Origin: Dyadobacter sp. CY343
GTDB taxonomy: Bacteria > Bacteroidota > Bacteroidia > Cytophagales > Spirosomataceae
NCBI RefSeq assembly: GCF_021390335.1
Contig: NZ_JAJUXK010000001.1
Location: forward strand, 372,001-436,000
DNA length: 64,000 bases
Reading direction: 5' to 3'
Shown: positions 17,461-26,950 of the stretch, one piece after another
Layout: each line of letters starts with the position of its first letter
Position numbering within the stretch: the stretch's first letter is position 1
Notes under the pieces: generated by a model
Database searches by the model: none
Told to the model about the DNA's origin: nothing
What the model saw: the letters and a program-made list of their open reading frames with translations, nothing else
Program-made: the position numbers and the translations under genes

Positions 17461-18966
17461 ATGAATCGAATATCAAATAAAATAGGATTGCTCGCGACAG
17501 TGGTGAGCATATTTTTCGCCACAGGTTGCAACGATTTTCTGGAAGAGACAGACCCTAGCAACTTCACGACGGACAGCTACTTTACGCAGCCGGCCCACGG
17601 CAGAAGTGCGGTCAATGCGATTTATGCAAGTTTGCGGGAGCCGCTCGGCAGCGGGTTTGGAGGAGGAGCCTGGATGATGACAGAATTCGCGACCGGCCTC
17701 GCAAATACCGACCTTGGGCAGGCTGTAAATAGCTATTTCGTCAAAGATCTGCGTAATACATCGGATAATGGTTACGGCCAGACTTACTGGGCCGCCTATT
17801 ACCGCGGGATTGCGAATGCAAATTTGTCAATTGAGAAAATCCCGGGTATCCCTGCTATGAACGCGGCCGAGGCCACAAAGCTGGTCGGGGAGGCGCAATT
17901 TCTGAGGGCCTTTTATTATTTCAACCTGGTGCGGATGTTCGGAAATATTCCGCTTGTTACGGAGTCTGTGGACCTGCAATCGCCGCAACTGAAACCTTCT
18001 CAGGCGACAGTGGAAGAAGTTTACAATTATATTGTTGCAGATCTGAAAGCGGCCGAAGCGTCGGGCTTGCCCTGGGCAGATCCTTCCGGAAAGGTTTCTA
18101 TGGGCGCGATCAAATCGTTGCTCGCGCAGGTTTACCTGACAATGGCCGGTTATCCGCTGCAAAAAGGAGCTGCATATTACGAGCTGGCAGCCAAAAAAGC
18201 GGAGGAAGTGATCGATTCCAAACAGTTCAGGTTGTTTACTACTTACAACGATCTGCATAATCCTGCCAAAAAGAATGTGGAGGAAAATATCTTCATGATC
18301 CAGTTCAAAACCCAGATCCTACCTTCTGGCTGGCAGGTTTCTATTATTCCTTATAACAAGAATATCTCCCAGTACTCGGATGAAACAGGCGGAATTTACT
18401 CCACTGCGGATTTTGTGAAATCGTACGATCCGGCGGATTTGAGAGCGAAGGAAAAGCAGTTTTTCTATACCAAATTCACAGATGAAGCCGACAGGAGCAA
18501 AGTGGTCGATCTGGGTGGGAATTTTATTTACAAACATTTTGATGTTACCGCCCAGACCAGCACTGCAAACAGCGACCTTAACTGGCCGGTGATCAGGTAT
18601 GCCGATGTGTTGCTCACTTATGCCGAGGCTGCGAACGAAGCCACCGGGCCTTCTGCCAAGGTTTATGAGTCTGTTAATGCGGTCCGCACTCGGGCGGAGC
18701 TGCCTGCATTGGCCGGCCTGACAAAGGACGCACTTCGTGAGGCGATCTGGCGGGAACGCTGGTATGAGCTTTGTTTCGAGAATATTACCTGGTTTGATAT
18801 GGTGCGTCTGCGGAAAGCATTCAATGTGACTACCAAGAAATTTGACAATTATGTAGGGCACAAATTTTCTTACGGACCGACAGTTACCGCGCGTGAACTG
18901 CTATTCCCGATACCGACTTCAGAAATGAGAAACAATACCAATTTGAAGCAAAATGAAGGATATTAA
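17461..18966 (+). CDS. SusD/RagB substrate-binding lipoprotein
   Basis: A 501-residue surface lipoprotein with Cys23 after ATGC and the SusD N-terminal segment NDFLEETDPS. TPR-like helices are seen in the QFLRAFYYFNLVRMFGNIPL region (about 145-165), and the C-terminal RWYELCFENITWFDMVRLRK segment is typical of the family. It caps the SusC barrel and binds substrate on the cell surface. Only 26 bases separate it from SusC, so the two are co-transcribed. A strong terminator at 19027-19058 closes the operon. Confidence 0.95.
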   Translation: MNRISNKIGLLATVVSIFFATGCNDFLEETDPSNFTTDSYFTQPAHGRSAVNAIYASLREPLGSGFGGGAWMMTEFATGLANTDLGQAVNSYFVKDLRNTSDNGYGQTYWAAYYRGIANANLSIEKIPGIPAMNAAEATKLVGEAQFLRAFYYFNLVRMFGNIPLVTESVDLQSPQLKPSQATVEEVYNYIVADLKAAEASGLPWADPSGKVSMGAIKSLLAQVYLTMAGYPLQKGAAYYELAAKKAEEVIDSKQFRLFTTYNDLHNPAKKNVEENIFMIQFKTQILPSGWQVSIIPYNKNISQYSDETGGIYSTADFVKSYDPADLRAKEKQFFYTKFTDEADRSKVVDLGGNFIYKHFDVTAQTSTANSDLNWPVIRYADVLLTYAEAANEATGPSAKVYESVNAVRTRAELPALAGLTKDALREAIWRERWYELCFENITWFDMVRLRKAFNVTTKKFDNYVGHKFSYGPTVTARELLFPIPTSEMRNNTNLKQNEGY

Positions 18967-19026
18967 TGCTTGAAAAAAGTGGTTCTTAAGGTGCCGCCTT
19001 ACCTAAGTGTTTCATTATCTGATAGC

Positions 19027-19058
19027 CAAACCCCTGGAAACTTTTCAGGGGTTTGTTC
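19027..19058 (+). terminator. Terminator of the sigma/FecR/SusCD operon
   Basis: A perfect 10-bp stem (19027-19036 with 19046-19055) with a 9-base loop and a short T-rich tail, 60 bases past the SusD stop. Confidence 0.8.
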
Positions 19059-19129
19059 ATTTAAGAGACTGCGTTGGCATTAAAATTTAGGGGTGTTTAA
19101 ACTTTCAACCAATAAATTCATCAACAGAT

Positions 19130-19633
19130 ATGAAAAAGACAATGAGTGTATGGGTCGCTGGGACCATGATATTGATGGCTTCGATGACATTCAGCTGTAA
19201 TTCGGGTGCAGATAAGGATAGAAAAGAACTTGCGAATGCAGAGGAAGAGGCACTGGAAGCGGCTGAAAAAACTTCTGAGGTAGTGTCGAATGATACTAGC
19301 AAGGAAGAAATGTCAAAAGCGAAAGAGGAATTACTGGATGCAAATGCGAAGCTGAATGAAAAGCAGCAGGAATACCTCACTTCACTCAAAGAACGTGAAA
19401 CAACTATTCAGGATCGTATTAAAAAGCTGGACGAGAAACTTCAATCGGCCAATGATAATTCTAAGAAGCGCCTGACGGAAAGAAGGGATAAATTCACCAA
19501 AGAACGCGATCTGCTGCAAGCCAATATTCTCGAATTGCAGAAACCGATGGAAGATAAGCGACTGGAAACAGTACAGAAAGAAGTACAGCAGCGTGTAGTT
19601 GCAATTGATAAAGAGTTAAGTCAGCAGGACTAA
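19130..19633 (+). CDS. Coiled-coil lipoprotein, function unknown
   Basis: A 167-residue lipoprotein with a lipobox TFSC (Cys23). The mature part is almost wholly charged helix with heptad-like spacing (EEEALEAAEKTSEVV, KAKEELLDANAKLNEKQ, RIKKLDEKLQ, RDLLQANILELQK), so it should form a long coiled coil in the periplasm. I recognise no catalytic motif. It stands alone, bounded by terminators at 19027-19058 and 19653-19684. A structural or envelope-stress role is possible but not shown. Confidence 0.7.
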   Translation: MKKTMSVWVAGTMILMASMTFSCNSGADKDRKELANAEEEALEAAEKTSEVVSNDTSKEEMSKAKEELLDANAKLNEKQQEYLTSLKERETTIQDRIKKLDEKLQSANDNSKKRLTERRDKFTKERDLLQANILELQKPMEDKRLETVQKEVQQRVVAIDKELSQQD

Positions 19634-19652
19634 ATCTAAATCTTCACATAGC

Positions 19653-19684
19653 AAAAATGGCCGGCACATTGCCGGCCATTTTTT
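19653..19684. terminator. Bidirectional terminator between coiled-coil lipoprotein and xylA
   Basis: A perfect 13-bp stem (19653-19665 with 19671-19683), a 5-base loop, A-rich on one flank and T-rich on the other. It serves both the plus-strand lipoprotein gene and the minus-strand xylA, which converge here. Confidence 0.88.
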
Positions 19685-19710
19685 ATGGATAAGAAATTTT
19701 GCTGATCAGC

Positions 19711-21039
19711 TTAAATAAACTTGTTGATCAGGTTTTCAAGATATTCCTGTCTGCCGGAAGTAATTGCCGGTTCGCCGTTTGTCGCTGCCAGATCAAAAAG
19801 ATCTTCCAGTTTCAACGCGCCGTTTTCAAATTCAGCACCTTTTCCACCGTCAAAACTTGCATATCTGTTCGTGCGGATCTTGTCGTATTCGCCGTTCTGA
19901 ATGATTTTATCAGCCACAACAAGTGCTCTTGCCACTGTGTCGATACCGCCAATATGCGCGTGGAATACATCCTCCATATCAGTTGAGTTACGACGACGTT
20001 TCGCGTCAAAGTTGATACCGCCGCCTTGCAAGCCACCTGCTTTCAGGATCACAAGCAATGCTTTTGTCCATTCTGCCAGATCGTTCGGGAATTGGTCGGT
20101 ATCCCAGCCATTTTGATAATCACCGCGGTTGGCGTCGATTGACCCCAGAATACCGGCATCTGCTGCAACCTGTAATTCGTGCTCGAAAGTATGTCCCGCC
20201 AATGTAGCGTGGTTTACTTCCAGGTTCAATGCGAAATCGTTCAGCAGATCATGGTGGCGAAGGAAGCCGATCACAGTCGCTGCATCGTAATCATATTGGT
20301 GCTTGGTAGGCTCGCAAGGTTTTGGCTCAATGAAGAATTTACCTTTGAAACCATTCGCACGCGCATAAGCTACCGACATTTTAAGCATTTGCGCAAAGTG
20401 CTCCTGCTCTCTCTTCATATCGGTATTTAAAAGGGTCATATAACCTTCGCGGCCGCCCCAGAAAACATAGTTTTCACCGCCCAAAGCGATCGTTGCATCC
20501 AGCGCCATTTTCACCTGTGCACCAGCGTGTGTTACCACAGCAAAGTCAGGGTTTGTGGAGGCGCCGTTCATGTAACGGTGGTGACCGAACAGGTTAGCTG
20601 TTCCCCAAAGCAGTTTTACACCAGATTCCTTTTGTTTCTGACCCAGGTATTCAGTCAGGGTTTGCAGGCGTTTTTCGTTCGTTTTTACATCGTCGTCGTA
20701 ATCCACCACATCCAGATCATGGAAGCAATAGTAGGGTAGGCCCAGCTTGGTGATCAATTCGAATGCTGCATCTGCTTTATCTTTCGCACGGTCAACTGCG
20801 TCTGCTTTTTTATCCCATGGGTAAAAAAGAGTAGGTCCGCCAAACGGATCCAAACCGGATCCGCAGAATGTATGCCAGTAAGCAACCGCGAACCGCAAAT
20901 GGTCTTTCATGCTTTTGCCGCCGATGATACGGTTTTCATCGTACCAGCGATATGCCAACGGGTTATCTGTTTCGGGTCCTTCAAAAGCGATTTTCCCGAC
21001 TCCTTTAAAGTACTCCTGTTCTCCGAGTAAGATGCTCAT
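19711..21039 (-). CDS. xylA: Xylose isomerase (class II)
   Basis: A 442-residue cytoplasmic TIM-barrel enzyme that converts D-xylose to D-xylulose (and glucose to fructose) with two divalent metals. Characteristic segments are present: YYCFHDLD with catalytic-base His107, [40 protein letters not shown] metal ligands, and [16 protein letters not shown]. The length matches the longer class II enzymes. There is no xylulokinase or xylose transporter next to it; the next gene upstream on the same strand is a foldase with its own terminator, so xylA looks monocistronic here. Confidence 0.96.
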   Translation of the reverse strand: MSILLGEQEYFKGVGKIAFEGPETDNPLAYRWYDENRIIGGKSMKDHLRFAVAYWHTFCGSGLDPFGGPTLFYPWDKKADAVDRAKDKADAAFELITKLGLPYYCFHDLDVVDYDDDVKTNEKRLQTLTEYLGQKQKESGVKLLWGTANLFGHHRYMNGASTNPDFAVVTHAGAQVKMALDATIALGGENYVFWGGREGYMTLLNTDMKREQEHFAQMLKMSVAYARANGFKGKFFIEPKPCEPTKHQYDYDAATVIGFLRHHDLLNDFALNLEVNHATLAGHTFEHELQVAADAGILGSIDANRGDYQNGWDTDQFPNDLAEWTKALLVILKAGGLQGGGINFDAKRRRNSTDMEDVFHAHIGGIDTVARALVVADKIIQNGEYDKIRTNRYASFDGGKGAEFENGALKLEDLFDLAATNGEPAITSGRQEYLENLINKFI

Positions 21040-21120
21040 TGTGATTATAAGTGTAAGATTGACAATTGATAGTGCAATACTATTACTTTTTTCTGAATTT
21101 TTTGCAGTCCTGAAACAAAA

Positions 21121-21149
21121 AGAGGAGCAGAAATGAATTCTGCTCCTCT
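21121..21149 (-). terminator. Terminator after the PpiD-like gene (minus strand)
   Basis: A perfect 10-bp stem (21121-21130 with 21140-21149) and 9-base loop, followed on the minus strand by a run of five T. It separates the foldase gene from xylA. Confidence 0.82.
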
Positions 21150-21174
21150 TAGTGAAAGATTATTTTTATTTATC

Positions 21175-23292
21175 TCAGAAAAACTTAGCTCTGTTATCTT
21201 CGATTTTCGCGTTGTCCCTGATCGCCTCGTTTACCAGGTAAGACGTTCTGCCTTCCAGTGATTGAGTCAACTGCGTTTTGTACTGCGTAAAATCCGCAAT
21301 TTTAGGAGCTTCTGTTTTGTTCAGCAGTTCTACGATGAAAACACCGTTCTCGCCAGTGAATACATCTGATTTCTGACCAGCTTTCAAACCAAAAGCTTTT
21401 CCTAATGCGATCGGATCAAATCCTGCGCTGGTAAGGAAGCCGGTTGCCAATGAAATATCATTTGCTGATTCAACCAATGCGCCTGCACCGTATTTCTTTG
21501 CAATTGCATCCAGATCGCCGGTTGCGCCTTTCAGCTTGGCTGTAATTTGTTCCGCTTTGATCTGGTTACGTACCTTGGTAGTAAGCTCATCACGGAAATC
21601 ATTCACTTTCACGTCTTTTGCATCCGATTTGCCGGTAAGAACAGCCACGATATATTGTTCTTCCGTTTCAAATACCGGAGATACCGAGTTGATTTTAGAA
21701 TCGTCTTTGAAAGCCCATCTTACAATCTCACGACCATTTTTGATCGCATTGATATTGGTTGAAGACTCAGGAATACGGTTTGCTGTTGCTACGATCAGGT
21801 TTTTGTTTTTCTTAACTGCCTCGTCGAACTGTTCTTTTGTTTTTACAGAATTAACAAATTCATCCGCTTTTCTGTAAGCTTCGTCACGTGTTGCCTGACT
21901 TGGCGCGATCGTTTTTCCTATTGCAGCAATGCGGTACAGCGTATTGGATTTTGTGTCTGTTACCTTGATAATGTGGAAACCGAACTGGCTTTCTACAAGT
22001 CTAGGGATCAAACCAGGTGCGGTAGCAGAGAACACAGCATCTTCAAATGGCTTGACCATTGCACCGTTGTTCTGGAAATAGTCAAGGTCACCACCACGTT
22101 GAGCAGATCCAGGATCGGCACTGGAAGTAGCAGCCAAAGCTTCAAAATTTGCTCCTGCTTTAATTTGGGCAAGAATACCTTCCGCTCTTACACGAGCAGC
22201 CGCTTTTGCTGAATCCGACTGATTTTCTGCACGGATCAAAATGTGGCTGGCTCTTGCAGATGAGACTGTATCAGAGCGGGTACCGCCGTATTTGTAGATA
22301 TAATAGGTATTTTCTTCCCGGTAAGGTCCGTAAACACCACCTGGTACGAAAGTCTTAACTGCCTCTTTCAATTGGTCTGACATATTTGCCAGAGACATAT
22401 TAATAGGAAGCGGAATATCTGAATTCATGCTCGCAAAAGCTGAATCGTTGGGTGCAGCTGCAAGACCTCTCGCCAGTTCTTTGATCTCAGCATAAAGTGC
22501 AGCACTGTCATCCTTTGCAGGTTGTACCGGAAAAGTAACGTACTCGATCGAGCGGGTATCTGTTCCCTTATATTCTTTGCGGTGCGCGCTGAGGTAATCT
22601 TCCAGCTGCGCGTCGGTAACTTTGATCGTTGTATCTACAACCGAGAAATAAGGTACGTACAGGTAACGCAAGTTGGCTTTCGTGTTTTGCGCTACATATT
22701 CTTTCTCAGCCTGTGCTTTCGGAGTATAAGTAGAAAGTCTCAGCAGGTTTTCATATTTACTGCGGGTACGTTCTTCACGAAGGCTTTTCTCAAAATTCTC
22801 CCACGATTTTTGTTGTTCGACCGGAAGCGTTTTAAGGTTTTTTAGATAATTGATAACTGCATTTTTATCAAATTTTCCAGTAGTAGGATCCGAAAATGCT
22901 TGTAGAATCGATGGGCTGATGTGGTTTCCCTGAACCATATCGTACAGTTCGTCATCTGTAACAGTCAGTCCCAGTTTATCGAATTGGCTTTTATAAGCAA
23001 TATCCACTACAAACTGGTTCCAGGCCTGATCTCTCAGAGAAGCAAGCTCGCCTTCATTAAGGCTGCGGCCCGATTGCGCTTCGTAGTTCTGGCGGAATCC
23101 GTCGACCCTGCCCTGGAAATCTTTTATATTAATTTCTTTGCCGGCTATCTCGCCTACAACCTGGTTATTGTTTCCTCCCAGCATCGAATTGGGGCCCATA
23201 AGATCGCCGCCAATCATAAAAAGAATTAAACTGATAGCGATTACCGTCACGGCAATCCCGGATTTCTCTCTGATCTTGTTAATTAAAGCCAT
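21175..23292 (-). CDS. Peptidyl-prolyl isomerase, PpiD/SurA-like membrane foldase
   Basis: A 705-residue protein with a short cytoplasmic start, one transmembrane helix (about 11-32), and a large periplasmic part. A SurA-type N-terminal chaperone region is followed by a parvulin rotamase domain at about 343-450 (ARASHILIRAEN, ILAQIKAGANFEALA, SADPGSAQRGGDLDYF, FGFHIIKVTD). A second, degenerate parvulin-like region may lie further on. In Bacteroidota this protein assists folding of exported and outer-membrane proteins, fitting a genome rich in TonB receptors. Monocistronic with its own terminator at 21121-21149. Confidence 0.9.
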   Translation of the reverse strand: MALINKIREKSGIAVTVIAISLILFMIGGDLMGPNSMLGGNNNQVVGEIAGKEINIKDFQGRVDGFRQNYEAQSGRSLNEGELASLRDQAWNQFVVDIAYKSQFDKLGLTVTDDELYDMVQGNHISPSILQAFSDPTTGKFDKNAVINYLKNLKTLPVEQQKSWENFEKSLREERTRSKYENLLRLSTYTPKAQAEKEYVAQNTKANLRYLYVPYFSVVDTTIKVTDAQLEDYLSAHRKEYKGTDTRSIEYVTFPVQPAKDDSAALYAEIKELARGLAAAPNDSAFASMNSDIPLPINMSLANMSDQLKEAVKTFVPGGVYGPYREENTYYIYKYGGTRSDTVSSARASHILIRAENQSDSAKAAARVRAEGILAQIKAGANFEALAATSSADPGSAQRGGDLDYFQNNGAMVKPFEDAVFSATAPGLIPRLVESQFGFHIIKVTDTKSNTLYRIAAIGKTIAPSQATRDEAYRKADEFVNSVKTKEQFDEAVKKNKNLIVATANRIPESSTNINAIKNGREIVRWAFKDDSKINSVSPVFETEEQYIVAVLTGKSDAKDVKVNDFRDELTTKVRNQIKAEQITAKLKGATGDLDAIAKKYGAGALVESANDISLATGFLTSAGFDPIALGKAFGLKAGQKSDVFTGENGVFIVELLNKTEAPKIADFTQYKTQLTQSLEGRTSYLVNEAIRDNAKIEDNRAKFF

Positions 23293-23432
23293 TTTCTCGA
23301 TTCAAAATTAGTGCGCAAAATAAAATCTTTTCTTCGTGGAAAGCAAGACCTTAGATTCTCAATTTCACGAATTGAATGCAACGTGAGTTGCTGCGCGTTA
23401 GGGTTAAGATAGGATTAGGTAATATACTGATA

Positions 23433-23915
23433 TTAAGACATGTGTTTCAGGTTCAAAGCATACAGCACGGCCATGAAAATACTCAGGAAGATACCCGCCA
23501 TCGCATTGATCACTCCAAGCCAGCCGCCTATCAGGAAAAGCGGCGCCAGAAATGCGACCGCAATGCCAGCCAGGTAGAGATAGTAACCTTTCTTATTCAG
23601 GTTCCACATTAAATAGGCTGCATAAAGCGCAAGGGATTCAAAAATCAGCATAATGATCGCCGCAGTCCTCACGGAATCAGCTGTGGTTTGTTTGATCACC
23701 GATTCGAACATTTTGTCCATTGTTTCCGTATCTGCGGTTGCTTTCTGTGTGTCCAGACTTTCACGCACAGTCTCGAAAGTCTCCCTTGTTTTATCGGCCA
23801 TGATCTCGGGGCTCCATAGTTTTTCGGAATGAGTCCAAAGACCGGAAACAGCACTCATAAAGGTAAGAAAACACAAAATAGTTAGGAAAGTCGGACGTAT
23901 TGCGGGAGCACTCAT
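23433..23915 (-). CDS. Four-helix inner-membrane protein, function unknown
   Basis: A 160-residue protein with hydrophobic segments at about 8-26, 83-101, 110-127 and 130-153. Between the first and second lies a charged helical loop of about 55 residues (MADKTRETFETVRESLDTQK) probably outside the membrane. I recognise no characterised family, though similar small proteins are widespread in Cytophagales. It is upstream of the foldase gene on the same strand, with a 140-base gap, so co-transcription is possible but not evident. Confidence 0.7.
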   Translation of the reverse strand: MSAPAIRPTFLTILCFLTFMSAVSGLWTHSEKLWSPEIMADKTRETFETVRESLDTQKATADTETMDKMFESVIKQTTADSVRTAAIIMLIFESLALYAAYLMWNLNKKGYYLYLAGIAVAFLAPLFLIGGWLGVINAMAGIFLSIFMAVLYALNLKHMS

Positions 23916-24067
23916 TGAGTAAGATAATCAGCAGGTCAGTTTAGCCTGCCATGTAAAATTTGCGGATTTAGATGAAAACACCAAAGCCGATTTGAATATT
24001 CTTAACGTCCAACATACATTTGTCGTTCAGGTCTGACTTAATATTCAACAACACAAAAACCATTATC

Positions 24068-24370
24068 ATGAGCCTTCAAACACTTACCGAGCGCGTAACA
24101 AATATGCTCGGCACGGACAGCGGACTGAATGCGACCGCGAAATTTGTAACCGAAGAAGGTACTGTATACGTCGACGGAAAATCGGTGCCGAATGCAGTTT
24201 CAAATGAAGATAAAGAAGCAGATTGCACTTTTGAGGTTTCGACTAAAAATGCATTGAAATTGATGGATGGAGACTTAAATGCGATGATGGCTTTAATGTC
24301 GGGCAAGCTGAAAATCGACGGGGATATGGGCGTGGCTATGAAAATCGCTGAAACTTTCGGGGGCAAATAG
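24068..24370 (+). CDS. SCP2 sterol-binding domain protein
   Basis: A 100-residue protein consisting only of an SCP2 (sterol carrier protein 2) domain: KFVTEEGTVYVDGKSVPN, ADCTFEVSTKNALKLMDGDLN, and MALMSGKLKIDGDMGVAMKI, the last being the family's conserved end. Such single-domain proteins bind lipids or fatty acyl groups in the cytoplasm; the bacterial role is poorly known. The ATG at 24068 is preferred over an upstream in-frame TTG since the domain begins at once. The Gfo/Idh/MocA gene follows 65 bases later. Confidence 0.88.
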   Translation: MSLQTLTERVTNMLGTDSGLNATAKFVTEEGTVYVDGKSVPNAVSNEDKEADCTFEVSTKNALKLMDGDLNAMMALMSGKLKIDGDMGVAMKIAETFGGK

Positions 24371-24435
24371 TAGGGCTGTAATAGCGCTGGCTTTTCATCG
24401 AGACGGGTTTGTTTTAAAAGAACCTGCAATTCAAA

Positions 24436-25887
24436 ATGGAAAATCAGCAGGCAGAGTCCGGACAGGAGATTAATCGCAGAAAATTCGTCAAAGCTGGCGC
24501 AGTAGCCGCGGCGAGCTTTATGATAGTTCCCCGCTACGTGCTGGGGAAGGGATTTATTCCTCCAAGTGACAAGCTTAATATCGCCGCCGTGGGCTGTGGC
24601 GGCAAAGCCGATGTAAATATCAGGCTTGCATATAATAATGGTGCAGATAATATGGTCGCTCTTTGTGATGTAGACGACCGTCAGTCAGAAAAATACAGAA
24701 AGCAATTTCCCAAAGCACCGTATTACAGGGACTACCGGAAAATGCTGGAAAAGGAAGCCAAAAACATAGATGCTGTCCTGATCACAACCCCGGACCACAT
24801 GCATTTCCCGATCGCAATGTCCTGCATTGAGCTTGGTAAGCACGTTTATGTCGAAAAACCACTGACCAAGGATATCTGGGAAGCGAGGAACCTGACGCAG
24901 GCCGCTAAAAAATATAAGGTAGTGACCCAAATGGGCAACCAGGGCAGTAGCGGCGATGGTACCCGGCAGACGGAAGCTATTGTTCAGTCGGGTGCTATCG
25001 GTGATGTTTACAAAATAGAAGTCTGGACCGACCGCCCGGTTTGGCCGCAGGGTGTGAAATCTCCAAAGGATAAAAATGAATCTCAGCCAATCCCGAAAGA
25101 AGTAGACTGGGATCTTTGGCTCGGTAATGCTCCAAAACGGCCATATCATGAAGCTTATATGCCTTTCCGGTGGCGGGGTTACTGGGATTTTGGTACCGGG
25201 GCGCTTGGGGATATGGGCTGTCATTTTATCGATGTGCCATTTCGGGCAATGAAGCTTGGGTACCCGACTTCCGTCGAATGCAGCGTAGGCTCAGTATATT
25301 CCGATTTTTTCAGTCAGGCATTTTTCGATGACGTTTGTCCACCTTCTTCTTCGATACATTTAAAATTTGCTTCAAAAACGCCCGGGAAGGAGATCAGCTT
25401 TTCTTGGTACGACGGTGGTATCAGGCCGCAGCTACCCGAAGGTTGCGACTACAAAACCGTTTTCGGTAGTGTGGACGGAGGAATGCTGTTTATCGGTACC
25501 AAAGGAATTTTGAGCGCAGAAATGTTTGGAGAAAATCCCAGACTATGGCCGGAGAAGCAATTTGAGAACGTGCGGCTAAATATTCAACCGCGTGAACTGG
25601 TACCCGGCGGCCCCGCAGGTCACCAGCAGCAGTTTGTTCAGGCTTGCAAAAAAGGATTTGGCGCTTACACCAGCTCTTCATTTGATCAATCGGGCCCGCT
25701 TACTGAGATTGTTTTAATGGGAAACCTGGCGGTAAGAAGCTACCTGCACCGCGAAGCCAAGGCAGACGGAAAAGGATTTACATTCCCCGGCCGGCAAAAG
25801 CTGATCTGGGACGGAGATAATATGAAGATCACCAATTTCGATATCGCCAATCAGTTTGTTAAAAGGGAATATAGGAAGGGGTGGTAG
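24436..25887 (+). CDS. Tat-exported Gfo/Idh/MocA family oxidoreductase
   Basis: A 483-residue protein with a Tat signal (NRRKFVKAG at 13-21, then a hydrophobic helix to about 38). The N-terminal Rossmann domain shows LNIAAVGCGGKAD and VALCDVDD; the EKPLTKD catalytic-loop motif (about 140-146) carries the usual Lys, and the C-terminal alpha/beta domain follows with a GALGDMGCHFID segment. The family oxidises or reduces sugars and inositols with NAD(P); exported members in Bacteroidota often carry a bound cofactor. Its stop is 9 bases before a palindromic element next to pdxJ. Confidence 0.92.
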   Translation: MENQQAESGQEINRRKFVKAGAVAAASFMIVPRYVLGKGFIPPSDKLNIAAVGCGGKADVNIRLAYNNGADNMVALCDVDDRQSEKYRKQFPKAPYYRDYRKMLEKEAKNIDAVLITTPDHMHFPIAMSCIELGKHVYVEKPLTKDIWEARNLTQAAKKYKVVTQMGNQGSSGDGTRQTEAIVQSGAIGDVYKIEVWTDRPVWPQGVKSPKDKNESQPIPKEVDWDLWLGNAPKRPYHEAYMPFRWRGYWDFGTGALGDMGCHFIDVPFRAMKLGYPTSVECSVGSVYSDFFSQAFFDDVCPPSSSIHLKFASKTPGKEISFSWYDGGIRPQLPEGCDYKTVFGSVDGGMLFIGTKGILSAEMFGENPRLWPEKQFENVRLNIQPRELVPGGPAGHQQQFVQACKKGFGAYTSSSFDQSGPLTEIVLMGNLAVRSYLHREAKADGKGFTFPGRQKLIWDGDNMKITNFDIANQFVKREYRKGW

Positions 25888-25896
25888 CCTTCGTTT

Positions 25897-26003
25897 TGTC
25901 ACAACTCCAGCTTTTTTGTCACCCTGAGCGGAGTCGAAGGGTAACGTGCTGCATGTTACCCTTCGACTCCGCTCAGGGTGACAAGCTTTGTGTCACAACT
26001 CCA
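25897..26003. repeat. 13-bp direct repeat flanking the palindrome
   Basis: TGTCACAACTCCA occurs at 25897-25909 and 25991-26003. The right copy contains the pdxJ stop codon and the last codons of that gene; the left copy lies outside any gene. This matches a target-site duplication, though a slipped duplication of the pdxJ end would look the same. Confidence 0.8.
25910..25990. mobile_element. 81-bp palindromic (MITE/REP-like) element
   Basis: A perfect 30-bp inverted repeat (25916-25945 with 25955-25984) with a 9-base loop, containing CACCCTGAGCGGAGTCGAAG and its complement, a sequence I know as a common dispersed palindrome in Bacteroidota intergenic regions. It lies between the convergent Gfo/Idh and pdxJ genes. 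The core is flanked by a 13-bp direct repeat (25897-25909 and 25991-26003), consistent with insertion, and may also act as a bidirectional terminator. No transposase is encoded in it. Confidence 0.75.
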
Positions 26004-26712
26004 ACTCTCTTAAATACATTTGTATCGTATTTTCAAGACCCAGATAAAGTGCGTCGGAGATCAGCGCGTGGCCGATGGAAACTTCGTCCATCCAGGGGAT
26101 ACTTTGTTTGAGGAAGCGCAGATTGTCCAGGCTCAGATCGTGGCCGGCATTTAAGCCCAAACCTACTTCCCTTGCGGTTTCAGCGGCTGCTACGAATGGT
26201 AACACCGCTTTTTGTCTGTTCTCAAAATAGCCTGCGGCGTAGGGTTCTGTATAAAGCTCCACGCGATCAGCACCGCATATTTTGGCTCCTTCTACCATTT
26301 TTTGATCCGGATCCACAAACACAGAAACACGAATGCCGGCAGACTTGAAAATGCTGATCAGATCTGTCAGTTCACTCTTATTATTAATGGTATCCCAGCC
26401 TGCATTGGAAGTAATTGCGTGCAATGCGTCTGGCACGAGCGTAACCTGGTCAGGCTTGTTGGCCAATACCAGCTCGACGAATTTTTTCTCAGAAGGATTA
26501 CCCTCGATATTAAATTCAGTGGTAACCACTTCTTTCAGATCATACACATCCTGGTAACGAATGTGCCGCTCGTCAGGCCGCGGGTGAACTGTAATACCTT
26601 GTGCACCAAATCGCTCACAATCCAGCGCCACTTTCAGTACATTAGGATTATCACCGCCGCGGGAATTGCGCAGGGTAGCAATTTTGTTGATGTTAACGCT
26701 TAGGCGAGTCAT
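25993..26712 (-). CDS. pdxJ: Pyridoxine 5'-phosphate synthase
   Basis: A 239-residue TIM-barrel enzyme that joins 1-deoxyxylulose 5-phosphate and 3-amino-2-oxopropyl phosphate to make pyridoxine 5'-phosphate. Family segments include [18 protein letters not shown] at the start, [28 protein letters not shown] and GLNAGHDLS, with the terminal [12 protein letters not shown]. The last codons overlap the right copy of a 13-bp direct repeat, so the gene end has been touched by, or served as target for, the small element downstream. Its 5' side shares a 238-base region with the divergent yqeY gene. Confidence 0.96.
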   Translation of the reverse strand: MTRLSVNINKIATLRNSRGGDNPNVLKVALDCERFGAQGITVHPRPDERHIRYQDVYDLKEVVTTEFNIEGNPSEKKFVELVLANKPDQVTLVPDALHAITSNAGWDTINNKSELTDLISIFKSAGIRVSVFVDPDQKMVEGAKICGADRVELYTEPYAAGYFENRQKAVLPFVAAAETAREVGLGLNAGHDLSLDNLRFLKQSIPWMDEVSIGHALISDALYLGLENTIQMYLRELEL

Positions 26713-26716
26713 TTTT

Positions 26717-26942
26717 TAATGATTGAATGATTGAATGATTTGGTTAATACTTGTTGAAGGCGCTAATGAGCGATCCGGTGCAATGAATGCTTTGATTCGG
26801 GTTATTTGGGACGAATCTCTTAAATTCGCCGATTGCAAATTTAGTGTTCACTAGTTCAAAATACGTTTTATAAACAATTAATCAAATATTCATCGCGCCG
26901 GCACCCGGCAATTCAGTCATTCAGTCATTCAATCATTCAACA
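26717..26942. repeat. Inverted heptad repeats in the pdxJ-yqeY intergenic region
   Basis: Short tandem 8-base units of ATTGAATG type occur next to pdxJ (about 26717-26740), and their complements CATTCAAT/CAGTCATT occur next to yqeY (about 26913-26940). They face each other across the divergent intergenic region. Between them lie CAAATTTA at 26836-26843, a possible minus-strand -7 box (TAAATTTG) for pdxJ, and AT-rich DNA. Confidence 0.6.
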
Positions 26943-26950
26943 TTAAAAAC

